From Bacteroidales bacterium (GTDB taxonomy: Bacteria; Bacteroidota; Bacteroidia; Bacteroidales; UBA932): a stretch of 13,461 nucleotides of DNA. Each line of letters begins with the position of its first letter. Position 1 is the stretch's first letter. The translations under genes and the position numbers were made by a program. Under the pieces are notes generated by a model. That model saw nothing but the letters and a program-made list of their open reading frames with translations. It did no database searches and was not told where the DNA came from. The stretch spans positions 1 through 13,461 of the forward strand of contig JAFUQW010000068.1 of NCBI GenBank assembly GCA_017472115.1. The letters are read 5' to 3'. This document shows positions 1 to 5,762 of the stretch, in pieces.

Positions 1-1
1 T

Positions 2-340
2 AAGCCAATGGCAGAAGGATTATATATTAAACTCGGCTTCAGATATATTGATGACAAGGACTTCTTCGGCCACAAGATGAAGCATATGGTCAAACAACTG
101 AATATGACAGGCCAATATTACAGACACTTCAAAGGGAATATATATAAGGTACTCCATATTGCAAAGCATTCTGAAACTTTGGAATACATGGTCGTATATC
201 AGGCTATGTACGGAGATCATGGCATATGGGTCAGGCCAGCTGCTATGTTCGAAGAGGTAATCGAGAGAGAAGGAAAGACATTCAGACGTTTCGAACCGAT
301 ATCCGAGGATGAAGCAAAGTCTATCATCGATAACGCATAG
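2..340 (+). CDS. GNAT acetyltransferase C-terminus fused to DUF1653 domain (5' partial)
   Basis: The frame is open to the left edge of the window, so the gene starts upstream; the ATG at 8 is internal. From the first codon it reads KPMAEGLYIKLGF and continues to about FGHKMK. This resembles the last strands of a GNAT N-acetyltransferase, where a 'LY.KLGF' segment precedes the C-terminal strand. After a short linker, residues about 36-97 (counted from the ATG at 8) match DUF1653: YRHFKGN, then the run from IAKHSE to VVYQAMYG, then GIWVRP and a final FRRFEPI. DUF1653 proteins are usually free-standing at about 70-80 residues and have no firm function. The C-terminal tail DEAKSIIDNA looks complete. 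The stop shares its last G with the GTG start of the next gene (TAGTG), suggesting translational coupling. Acetyltransferase activity is inferred from a fragment; the acetyl-CoA-binding loop lies outside the window. Confidence 0.75.
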   Translation, partial: KPMAEGLYIKLGFRYIDDKDFFGHKMKHMVKQLNMTGQYYRHFKGNIYKVLHIAKHSETLEYMVVYQAMYGDHGIWVRPAAMFEEVIEREGKTFRRFEPISEDEAKSIIDNA

Positions 341-972
341 TGGCTAAGAAAAACATCATATCAGACTTCAGTGCTCTGAAAGGGAAAGTGACCTTTTCGG
401 AGAAGACAACTGATACCAAGATGTCACCAAAGGTTACACCTGCCACTGCTCCTAAACCCAAAGAATCCGATAAAGGACTCAATGTTGGTCAAAGCGTTGT
501 ACTGATGGATTCCAACCTGAGAGGCCGGATTGTAGGGCTCGGAAAGACAGTACGAATCGAGCTTGAAGATGGTCTTGTCATTGAATCAGCATACGGAGAG
601 TTTGCAGTCACTGACAAGGCGGAGATAGCGAGTCTCAAAGAAACGAAGGTCAAGGCGAAGAAGACCAGTGTAGGACACAGGCGATCTACTCATATGAATT
701 CTGATGGTTCCTTGACCATCGATCTGCATATCGAGGCGATTCCAGGAGGAAATGGTATCCCAAAAGGCCAGCATCTGCAGTTCCAGATAGAGACATTCAG
801 AAAGGTGATCAGAGAGAACATATATCACAGGGGAATGAAGATCAGCTTCATCCACGGCATAGGTGACGGCATACTGAAAGCTGCAATCCGAAAGGAACTG
901 GACGAAGTCCTTGCCCTCAGATGCAGCTATTCTGTAGGCGACCCTGCCGTCACCATCGTTACAATAAAATGA
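340..972 (+). CDS. Smr-domain protein with KOW-like N-terminal domain
   Basis: A 210-residue cytosolic protein starting at GTG, overlapping the previous stop by one base. Residues 1-45 are a low-complexity, Lys/Thr/Pro-rich leader. Residues 46-92 (LNVGQSVVLMD, then GRIVGLGK and IELEDGLVIES) look like the small beta-barrel (KOW-like) region that precedes Smr domains in DUF2027 and MutS2-type proteins. A second basic linker follows. The Smr domain runs from about 125 to 210, with IDLH (127-130), the helix LQFQIETFRKVIREN, the signature IHGIGDGILK (171-180) and the final strand AVTIVTIK. Smr domains bind or nick nucleic acids; MutS2-type ones act on collided ribosomes or branched DNA. Bacteroidota DUF2027-Smr proteins are usually clearly longer than this, so it is a short form. 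The substrate cannot be read from the sequence. It ends 8 bp from the convergent dehydrogenase gene, with no obvious terminator between. Confidence 0.85.
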   Translation: MAKKNIISDFSALKGKVTFSEKTTDTKMSPKVTPATAPKPKESDKGLNVGQSVVLMDSNLRGRIVGLGKTVRIELEDGLVIESAYGEFAVTDKAEIASLKETKVKAKKTSVGHRRSTHMNSDGSLTIDLHIEAIPGGNGIPKGQHLQFQIETFRKVIRENIYHRGMKISFIHGIGDGILKAAIRKELDEVLALRCSYSVGDPAVTIVTIK

Positions 973-980
973 TTCTGACT

Positions 981-2018
981 CTAGTATCGATTGTCAATTG
1001 CCACCTTGATTACTCCGTCTTCCTTGTTTTCAAAGACCTTGTATCCATCCTCTATACGAGAAAGTGGAAAACTATGCGTTATGAGCGGAGTCGTGTCGAT
1101 CTTTCCCTCTTCAATAAGCGAGAGGATCTCTGCGCAGTCACAGCCATCTACTCCACCCGTCTTGAAGGTAAGGTTCTTGCCATACATGTCCGGAAGAGGG
1201 AGCACCTGCGCTCTGTCATAGAGGGCGACGACGGTGACTATCGCATTCGGGCGAGCCGCCTTCCAGGCCAGCTCGAAGGTTCCTTCAGCTCCTGCAACTT
1301 CTATCACGACATCTGCCCCTCCCCTTTCGAGGTTCTGTGCGGTCGGAAGACATTCATCCGGAGTTACTACCTGCACACACGGATAATGATGCTGTACAAA
1401 GGCTCTACGTACCGATGAAGCCTCGCATACGATTATATTCTTCGGATTCTTGAGCATCACGCATTGAAGTGTACATAATCCGGTCGGGCCGGCGCCTATG
1501 ATAAGGACGGAATCATCCTCTTTAATCTGCGATATCCTTGCTGCCCAGAATCCGGTCGCCAGCACATCTCCTACAAGAAGGGCCTGCCTGTCTGATACTC
1601 CGTCCGGAATCCTGTCAAGTCCCTGGTCTGCATACGGAACGCGGACGTATTCCGCCTGACCTCCGTCTATGCGGCAGCCAAGAGCCCAACCGCCATTCGG
1701 ATCGGTGCAGTTGTTCACGTATCCGTTCTTGCAGAAGAAGCACTCTCCGCAGAAGGTCTCCACATTGACAGTCACCCTGTCTCCAGGAGATACGTTCTTC
1801 ACTTCAGAGCCGACCTCTTCCACTATTCCGACCATCTCATGGCCGACTGTGATTCCCGGAACAGCGCGAGGGACACTTCCATGCTTGATATGCAGGTCGC
1901 TGCTGCAGATGCTCGAGAGCGTGATCCTCACTATGGCATCCTTAGAGTCCATAAGTTCTGGTTTCGGCTTGTCTAGGAGCTCGAACCGCCCTTTCTCTAT
2001 ATATGTGTATGCTTTCAT
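981..2018 (-). CDS. Zinc-dependent medium-chain alcohol dehydrogenase
   Basis: A 345-residue MDR-superfamily dehydrogenase, normal length, with the canonical MKAYTYIEKG start. The GroES-like catalytic domain has probable catalytic zinc ligands Cys38 (ICSSD), His60-Glu61 (GHE) and Asp151 (GD.LATG). It also has a full structural zinc set, Cys90, Cys93, Cys96 and Cys104. The Rossmann domain carries GAGPTG (175-180); the second strand ends IIVCEA with Glu199, which suggests NAD(H) over NADP(H). It should interconvert an alcohol and an aldehyde or ketone; the substrate is not determinable. It resembles the secondary-alcohol, polyol and threonine dehydrogenase branch. Its ATG overlaps the TGA of the upstream ATPase gene (ATGA), so it is probably translated from the same mRNA. 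Sampled base composition is much GC-richer than the ATPase gene, so the pairing may be recent. Confidence 0.92.
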   Translation of the reverse strand: MKAYTYIEKGRFELLDKPKPELMDSKDAIVRITLSSICSSDLHIKHGSVPRAVPGITVGHEMVGIVEEVGSEVKNVSPGDRVTVNVETFCGECFFCKNGYVNNCTDPNGGWALGCRIDGGQAEYVRVPYADQGLDRIPDGVSDRQALLVGDVLATGFWAARISQIKEDDSVLIIGAGPTGLCTLQCVMLKNPKNIIVCEASSVRRAFVQHHYPCVQVVTPDECLPTAQNLERGGADVVIEVAGAEGTFELAWKAARPNAIVTVVALYDRAQVLPLPDMYGKNLTFKTGGVDGCDCAEILSLIEEGKIDTTPLITHSFPLSRIEDGYKVFENKEDGVIKVAIDNRY

Positions 2019-3379
2019 AGGTTCTGTAGATCAAACTTGAAGATCTGTTTTTCCGGTGAAGGCGCTTTATGAATAAACATCAGCATATAAATTGGCATAT
2101 AGACACGATTTACATCTATATGTACATTATCATTTGTCAATACATATGCAAAGTCAATATCATAGTTACGGTCTGACAGGACATTTGTCAAAGCATTATG
2201 CCTATGGTAATCCTTTCCTGATTTAACCTCAATAGGAAGCACCTTTCCATTGTGAGCAATTACGAAGTCTATCTCCCCTTGTTTCTTACTATTGAAATAA
2301 TGCAATTCGTGATCATCTCCTCCAAATCCATGACAGAATAACTCTTGAGCTACAAGATTTTCATATATAGCACCATAATTCTGCTTAACCTCACCTTGGA
2401 GCAATTTCAACTGTATGCCGGAAGCGTATTGGCAACACAAAAGCCCCACATCATTCTGAAATAATTTGAATAGATTTCTCTGCTCATTCAGCTTAAATGA
2501 CAACACAGGCTCCTGGATATTCAAAGTCGGGATTGCAACACCTGCATTCTTAAGCCAGAGGAAACTATTCTCATATTTTGAGAAACGGGCGAATTCATTG
2601 AGATTCTTCAAGATGAAGCGTTTGTTCTTTGCATCTAACTCCGATGGTATGAGATTAAATATTTCTTTTATCTCAAACTTCTTCTCCTTATCGTATTGCT
2701 GAATATCCCACTTATACAAATCAAGTATTTCCTTCTGTTTATCTTCAACAATATTCAGGTCATTAGTATCCACATATGCCTGGACGGCCGCAGGCATTCC
2801 ACCTACCACCAAATACAGATGAACCAGTCTCATCAATGCATCGTGTACAATATCGTCAACAGGCTCTCTCTTTTGGAATGCCTCTAAAAGACTTTCAAAT
2901 ACCTGATCGGATAATCCTAAACAACGGGAGAACTCTTCCAGATCCAATGGGTAGACCTCCTTGACTGCCATATATCCGACAGGAACGCTTTTGACATCCT
3001 GCAATTCCACACCAAGCAGACTTCCACTCAAAGCATAGCGGCAACTTCCTTCGTCAACTAAGAACTTTATCCATGTAATAATTTCGGGACATTTCTGAAC
3101 CTCATCAAAGAAGATCATCGTATTTGGCAGTGAAGTCTTCTTTCTAGTATGAGCGGATATACGCAGCAGGACATCTTTAGCACTCTGTACTCCAGAGAAA
3201 AGATTGCAAGCAGAATCATCCTCAAAGAAATTAATCTCTATCAGATTCATCTTATGCCTTTTAGCATATTCCCTAACTGCACTGGTCTTACCAACCTGCC
3301 TTGCTCCTTTAAGCAGCAATGCCGATTTGTTATTGGCATAATGTCTTTCTATAAAATCATCTAGTTTTCTAGCCAGCAT
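2015..3379 (-). CDS. AAA+ ATPase with C-terminal DUF4143 domain
   Basis: The predicted protein is 454 residues from the ATG at 3379. A GTG at 3409 would add ten residues, but family members normally begin near MLxRKxxD, as here, so the ATG is preferred. Numbering from the GTG: Walker A GARQVGKT (35-42), Walker B IFFDEVQ (99-105) and a sensor-like LSGS (127-130) form the ATP-binding domain. The C-terminal DUF4143 part (about 230-440) has Glu350 in ENLVAQEL, GEIDFV (378-383) and IEVKSGK (393-399), an E-D-ExK arrangement like PD-(D/E)xK nuclease folds. This family is common and patchily distributed in Bacteroidota, and its biological role is not established. The gene is AT-rich relative to its neighbours, consistent with horizontal transfer. 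A good promoter and a repeated operator-like sequence lie just upstream. Its stop overlaps the dehydrogenase start. Confidence 0.9.
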   Translation of the reverse strand: MLARKLDDFIERHYANNKSALLLKGARQVGKTSAVREYAKRHKMNLIEINFFEDDSACNLFSGVQSAKDVLLRISAHTRKKTSLPNTMIFFDEVQKCPEIITWIKFLVDEGSCRYALSGSLLGVELQDVKSVPVGYMAVKEVYPLDLEEFSRCLGLSDQVFESLLEAFQKREPVDDIVHDALMRLVHLYLVVGGMPAAVQAYVDTNDLNIVEDKQKEILDLYKWDIQQYDKEKKFEIKEIFNLIPSELDAKNKRFILKNLNEFARFSKYENSFLWLKNAGVAIPTLNIQEPVLSFKLNEQRNLFKLFQNDVGLLCCQYASGIQLKLLQGEVKQNYGAIYENLVAQELFCHGFGGDDHELHYFNSKKQGEIDFVIAHNGKVLPIEVKSGKDYHRHNALTNVLSDRNYDIDFAYVLTNDNVHIDVNRVYMPIYMLMFIHKAPSPEKQIFKFDLQNL

Positions 3380-3423
3380 ATTTCTCAAATTTACAATTTT
3401 ACAACTCACTCAAAGGGCCTCAC

Positions 3424-3441
3424 TTACACTTTTCCAACACA
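3424..3441 (-). repeat. Direct repeat copy A (operator-like), ATPase leader
   Basis: An 18-bp unit, plus-strand TTACACTTTTCCAACACA. It matches copy B (3457-3474) at 17 of 18 positions. The copies are 33 bp apart start to start, about three helical turns, so a protein could bind both on the same DNA face. Copy A lies in the predicted 5' leader of the DUF4143 ATPase mRNA. Confidence 0.75.
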
Positions 3442-3442
3442 C

Positions 3443-3456
3443 ATCCCTAAAGGGAT
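3443..3456. promoter_or_regulatory. Palindrome between the two direct repeats
   Basis: ATCCCTAAAGGGAT has perfect 6-bp arms (ATCCCT and AGGGAT) around a 2-base centre. It fills almost exactly the space between repeat copies A and B. The layout, with repeats flanking a palindrome immediately downstream of a promoter, suggests an operator, possibly for autoregulation by the ATPase or control by the nearby HTH protein. Which protein would bind is unknown. Confidence 0.5.
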
Positions 3457-3474
3457 TTACATTTTTCCAACACA
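3457..3474 (-). repeat. Direct repeat copy B, overlapping the -7 box
   Basis: Plus-strand TTACATTTTTCCAACACA, differing from copy A only at the sixth base. Its last two bases overlap the -7 element of the ATPase promoter, and the predicted transcription start falls inside it. A protein bound here would be expected to block transcription. Confidence 0.75.
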
Positions 3475-3502
3475 AATATAAACATAATTAACAGAAATAC
3501 AA
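3473..3502 (-). promoter_or_regulatory. Bacteroidota-type promoter of the ATPase-dehydrogenase operon
   Basis: On the minus strand, TTG (3502-3500) is followed by a 19-bp spacer and TATATTTG (3480-3473), an exact match to the TAnnTTTG consensus at the preferred spacing. Transcription should begin near 3466-3469, giving a leader of roughly 90 bases before the ATG at 3379. This is the most complete promoter in the window. Confidence 0.65.
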
Positions 3503-3535
3503 CACCTTTATGCTGACAAACAGACCGAAGAATGG

Positions 3536-3556
3536 AAAAAACATAACAATGGTTAT
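3536..3556 (-). terminator. Weak terminator-like hairpin after the HARE-HTH gene
   Basis: On the minus strand ATAAC and GTTAT (3556-3552 and 3547-3543) form a 5-bp stem with a 4-base loop, followed by GTTTTTT. The stem is short and AT-rich, so termination would be weak. It lies between the small HTH gene and the ATPase promoter. Confidence 0.35.
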
Positions 3557-3570
3557 TAGGATTCTCCTTA

Positions 3571-3777
3571 TCATATCATTAACATTATCCTACCGAGACT
3601 AAAGCAGAACATTTCAGGATTATGGGAAACCACGTAATACACCTGCCTGGCACTCACCGGCTGACCATCCTTGCGGACGTGAAGACGCTGACGGTTTATC
3701 ATGTCAGCGATCTGTTCGCTGCGCATTCCTCTGTTTGAAGTGGCAAGGCAATACACAATGGCTTCTTCTATCTTCAT
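3571..3777 (-). CDS. Small HARE-HTH-like winged-helix protein
   Basis: A 68-residue protein starting MKIEEAIVYCLATS. An upstream in-frame ATG at 3822 would add 15 residues unlike the domain, so the ATG at 3777 is preferred. The sequence resembles the HARE-HTH (HB1/ASXL-type) winged helix across its whole length: a first helix EEAIVYCLA, RGMRSEQIADMINRQRLH, the turn KDGQPVSARQVYYVVSHNPEMF and the wing strand GRIMLMI. HARE-HTH domains are proposed to read DNA sequence or modification state and are often fused to restriction or modification enzymes; here the domain stands alone. The gene is divergent from the lipoprotein gene at 3872 and lies upstream of the ATPase on the same strand, about 70 bp from its promoter. 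The family call rests on pattern recognition alone. Confidence 0.6.
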   Translation of the reverse strand: MKIEEAIVYCLATSNRGMRSEQIADMINRQRLHVRKDGQPVSARQVYYVVSHNPEMFCFSLGRIMLMI

Positions 3778-3871
3778 ATGACAAAAATAAGCAATTAAAT
3801 TCATTTCTTTGTGCCACTTCAAGAAATCACATCAGAAAGAGCCACCTTTGCAGTAACAGAATTATAAAAAC

Positions 3872-4399
3872 ATGAGAAAAGCCATCCTTTACATCATTCT
3901 GACTCTTTTGCTGTCCGTGTCTTGCACACAGAAAGAGCCGGCCACATATATGCTACGCCCACACGAAGAACTACCGAAAGAGATTGCATCAGACAGGAGC
4001 TTCACCAAGATATTCCTTGCCGGAACCATAGATATGGGAAACAGCATGGACTGGCAGTTGGAACTGTATGACAGGTTCTCCAGGATGGACGGCCGTTATC
4101 TCCTCTTCAATCCGCGTCAGGAACACTGGGACGCATCACGCCCAGGAGAGATGGACTATCAGGTAAGATGGGAACTGGATCATCTGGAAGAAGCGGATAT
4201 GATCATCATGTATATCCTGGGAACAAGCAAATCCCCTATCTCTCTTCTTGAGATGGGACTTCACTCCAAGAGTGGCAGGATGCATGTGATCTGCGAGAAG
4301 GACTTCTATAGGTATGACAATGTGAGGATCACCTGCGAATATTATGGTGTCCCGCTTTACAATGATCTGGAAAATTTTCTTGAGAGCATACGGTTTTAA
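3872..4399 (+). CDS. Lipoprotein with nucleoside 2-deoxyribosyltransferase-like domain
   Basis: A 175-residue protein. The N-terminus MRKAILYIILTLLLSVSC is a short basic stretch, a hydrophobic core and then Cys18, followed by TQKEPA, which fits a lipoprotein signal peptide; the -3 position is Ser, so the lipobox is imperfect. Residues about 45-175 resemble the nucleoside 2-deoxyribosyltransferase-like fold (Nuc_deoxyri_tr2 type): KIFLAGTIDMG (46-56), NPRQ..WD (80-87), the strand ADMIIMYI (108-115) and SPISLLEMGL (121-130). Glu127 sits where the nucleophilic Glu of the family is expected. Known family members are cytosolic and cut or exchange the N-glycosidic bond of deoxynucleosides. A membrane anchor, presumably facing the periplasm, is unusual. 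An internal Met27 could give a cytosolic form but leaves an unstructured tail. Activity on nucleosides is inferred only from the fold. Confidence 0.7.
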   Translation: MRKAILYIILTLLLSVSCTQKEPATYMLRPHEELPKEIASDRSFTKIFLAGTIDMGNSMDWQLELYDRFSRMDGRYLLFNPRQEHWDASRPGEMDYQVRWELDHLEEADMIIMYILGTSKSPISLLEMGLHSKSGRMHVICEKDFYRYDNVRITCEYYGVPLYNDLENFLESIRF

Positions 4400-4505
4400 G
4401 TACCATATTTCTTGCTCATAACCTGTTGTGTTTATTTGTTCCTATATCCCGGACAACACACGAACCGCAGGCCGAAAACTCCCGGCACCGTAAACACGGG
4501 AACTG

Positions 4506-4535
4506 TTCATATTTCGTGAAAACTTAATACATTTG
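4506..4535 (+). promoter_or_regulatory. Bacteroidota-type promoter of the EamA transporter gene
   Basis: TTC (4506-4508), a near match to the -33 TTG, then a 19-bp spacer and TACATTTG (4528-4535), an exact TAnnTTTG match. The ATG at 4561 lies 25 bases after the box, leaving a leader of about 20 bases that contains an AGGA at 4552-4555. The rest of the gap from 4400 holds no convincing gene. Confidence 0.6.
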
Positions 4536-4560
4536 TACCGAAATTGAAGACAGGACCCTG

Positions 4561-5466
4561 ATGACAGCAAAAGACAAGATAATCGGACATGGAGCGGCGT
4601 TTGTCGCTTACGCGATATTCGGATTCAACATAATCGTCTGCAAGGACCTTACAGGCGGGGACATGATTCCTCCGCTTGGAATTTTCACGCTTAGGTCAGT
4701 GGTGGCGGGAGCGCTTTTCTGGATCGCTTCGCTGTTCGTTCCGAAGGAGACCATCGACAGAAAAGACTATATCAGGATATTTGCCGCATCGGTTCTGGGA
4801 TTCTTCATATGTCAGATGACCTTTCTGGTGGGAATCAGACACATCACTCCTATGGACTGTTCCATCATGACCGCAATGTCCCCTATCTACACGATGATAA
4901 TCGCCGCCATAGCCATCAAGGAGCCGATCACCTTCAAGAAGGCAGGAGGTGTTGCAATAAGCTTTGCAGGCATCATCTACCTGATTGTCAGCAGGGTTGC
5001 CGCACCCGGAGGTGTGGATGAGAGTTCGGCATTCGGCATTATCCTGATGATATTCAACTGTCTGAGTTTCTCGATGTACCTCGGCATATTCAAGCCGCTC
5101 ATCTCCAGATACTCGGTCGTGACCTTCATGAAATGGATATTCCTGTTCTCGACATGTCTGTCAGCACCGCTCTCCATCAAGGGTCTCGCCGCCGTTGACT
5201 GGGCCGGTATCCCTGCGGCGCAGTACGCAGAACTGGCCTACCTCATCATATGTGCTACATTCATCAGCTATTTCCTGATTCCTGTCGCACAGAAAAGGAT
5301 CAGACCGACTCTGGTCAGCATGTACAGTTATGTGCAGCCGATAATAGCAATAGTCATAAGCATCATCATAGGAATGGACGTGCTGACATGGCAGAAGGTA
5401 CTTGCCACAGTCATGGTATTCGGAGGAGTCGTAATCGTCAGCTTCAGCAAGAAACGCACAGCCTGA
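4561..5466 (+). CDS. EamA/DMT-family inner-membrane transporter
   Basis: A 301-residue integral membrane protein with about ten hydrophobic segments arranged as two EamA repeats (about 11-143 and 157-296). The first repeat contains the typical TPMDCSIMTAMSPIY and IAIKEPITFKKAGG segments. The second contains RPTLVSMYSYVQPIIAI followed by WQKVLATVMVFGGVVIV. The length fits the drug/metabolite transporter superfamily (about 290-310 residues). Members move amino acids, nucleotides, sugars or drugs, mostly outward; the substrate here cannot be assigned. The gene has its own promoter at 4506-4535 and a strong hairpin terminator 14 bases after its stop, so it is probably monocistronic. It converges on the pepD operon. 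Confidence 0.93.
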   Translation: MTAKDKIIGHGAAFVAYAIFGFNIIVCKDLTGGDMIPPLGIFTLRSVVAGALFWIASLFVPKETIDRKDYIRIFAASVLGFFICQMTFLVGIRHITPMDCSIMTAMSPIYTMIIAAIAIKEPITFKKAGGVAISFAGIIYLIVSRVAAPGGVDESSAFGIILMIFNCLSFSMYLGIFKPLISRYSVVTFMKWIFLFSTCLSAPLSIKGLAAVDWAGIPAAQYAELAYLIICATFISYFLIPVAQKRIRPTLVSMYSYVQPIIAIVISIIIGMDVLTWQKVLATVMVFGGVVIVSFSKKRTA

Positions 5467-5480
5467 CCTGGCACGGCAAA

Positions 5481-5510
5481 ATGAAGCCGACCCAAAAGGG
5501 TCGGTTTCAT
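5481..5510 (+). terminator. Strong hairpin terminator of the EamA gene
   Basis: ATGAAGCCGACCC and GGGTCGGTTTCAT form a 13-bp stem (one G-T wobble) with an AAAA loop, followed by ATTTTATATA. The stem is nearly symmetric, so it may also stop transcription from the opposite strand. The 3' tract is AT-rich but not a pure T run. Confidence 0.8.
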
Positions 5511-5533
5511 ATTTTATATAGTATAATTCAGGA

Positions 5534-5691
5534 GGGTTGATGGTAAGGATTGAGGAGGCGTGTCCACCCGCGGACACGGGTAGCGGGAGGGGCCCGACGG
5601 AGACAAGTGGTCGAATACCACGCAGGAAACGTTGGGAGGGTCCGGAGTGAGCGTAGCGAACGGAGTCCTCCTCAATCCCTACCATCAGCCC
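5534..5691. other. GC-rich structured element closed by a 25-position inverted repeat
   Basis: The left arm 5534-5558 pairs with the right arm 5667-5691. Twelve pairs (GGGTTGATGGTA with TACCATCAGCCC, one G-T wobble) are followed by one A-C mismatch and twelve perfect pairs (GGATTGAGGAGG with CCTCCTCAATCC). The enclosed 108 bases hold at least two more hairpins: CGTGTCC/GGACACG (5559-5565 with 5572-5578) and GTGGT/ACCAC (5607-5611 with 5617-5621). A possible third is TCCG/CGGA (5641-5644 with 5661-5664). There is no convincing open frame, and GC content is far higher than the flanks. It lies between two convergent terminators and no TAnnTTTG promoter was seen next to it. It could be a dispersed palindromic or miniature inverted-repeat element, or a structured RNA with an unrecognised promoter. 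It matches no RNA family I recognise. Confidence 0.7.
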
Positions 5692-5710
5692 GGTGCAATC
5701 CTTATAAACA

Positions 5711-5743
5711 CAAAAGAAGCTGACCTTTGGGGTCAGCCCCTTT
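5711..5743 (-). terminator. Hairpin terminator of the pepD operon
   Basis: On the minus strand GCTGACC (5737-5731) pairs with GGTCAGC (5725-5719) around a 5-base loop, followed by TTCTTTTGTG. It begins about 25 bases after the pepD stop. The T-rich tail is on the minus-strand side, so it fits termination of the leftward operon. Confidence 0.75.
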
Positions 5744-5762
5744 CACATATATAATAAAAGAA

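Noticed and set aside
921..1418. Plus-strand open frame of 165 codons opposite the dehydrogenase gene
   Set aside because: It is the mirror of a well-supported dehydrogenase and overlaps the end of the Smr gene; the translation has no recognisable domain.
3382..3389. Minus-strand TAAATTTG as a second ATPase promoter box
   Set aside because: It lies only 6 bases from the preferred start and the nearest TTG is at poor spacing; the box at 3473-3480 is much better placed.
3380..3409. GTG at 3409 as the ATPase start
   Set aside because: It adds ten residues before the family-typical MLARKLDDFI start; the ATG at 3379 fits better, though the GTG cannot be fully excluded.
3782..3789. Minus-strand TATTTTTG as the promoter box of the HARE-HTH gene
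   Set aside because: It fits TAnnTTTG but is 4 bases from the ATG and has no -33 element; in such AT-rich DNA it may be chance.
4480..4501. TCCCG/CGGGA hairpin upstream of the EamA promoter
   Set aside because: It has only 5 bp with a 12-base loop and no T run; too weak to call a terminator or operator.
5161..5685. Minus-strand open frame of 174 codons running from inside the EamA gene across the structured element
   Set aside because: It lies antisense to a clear transporter gene, crosses a terminator and the inverted repeat, and its translation looks like no protein family.
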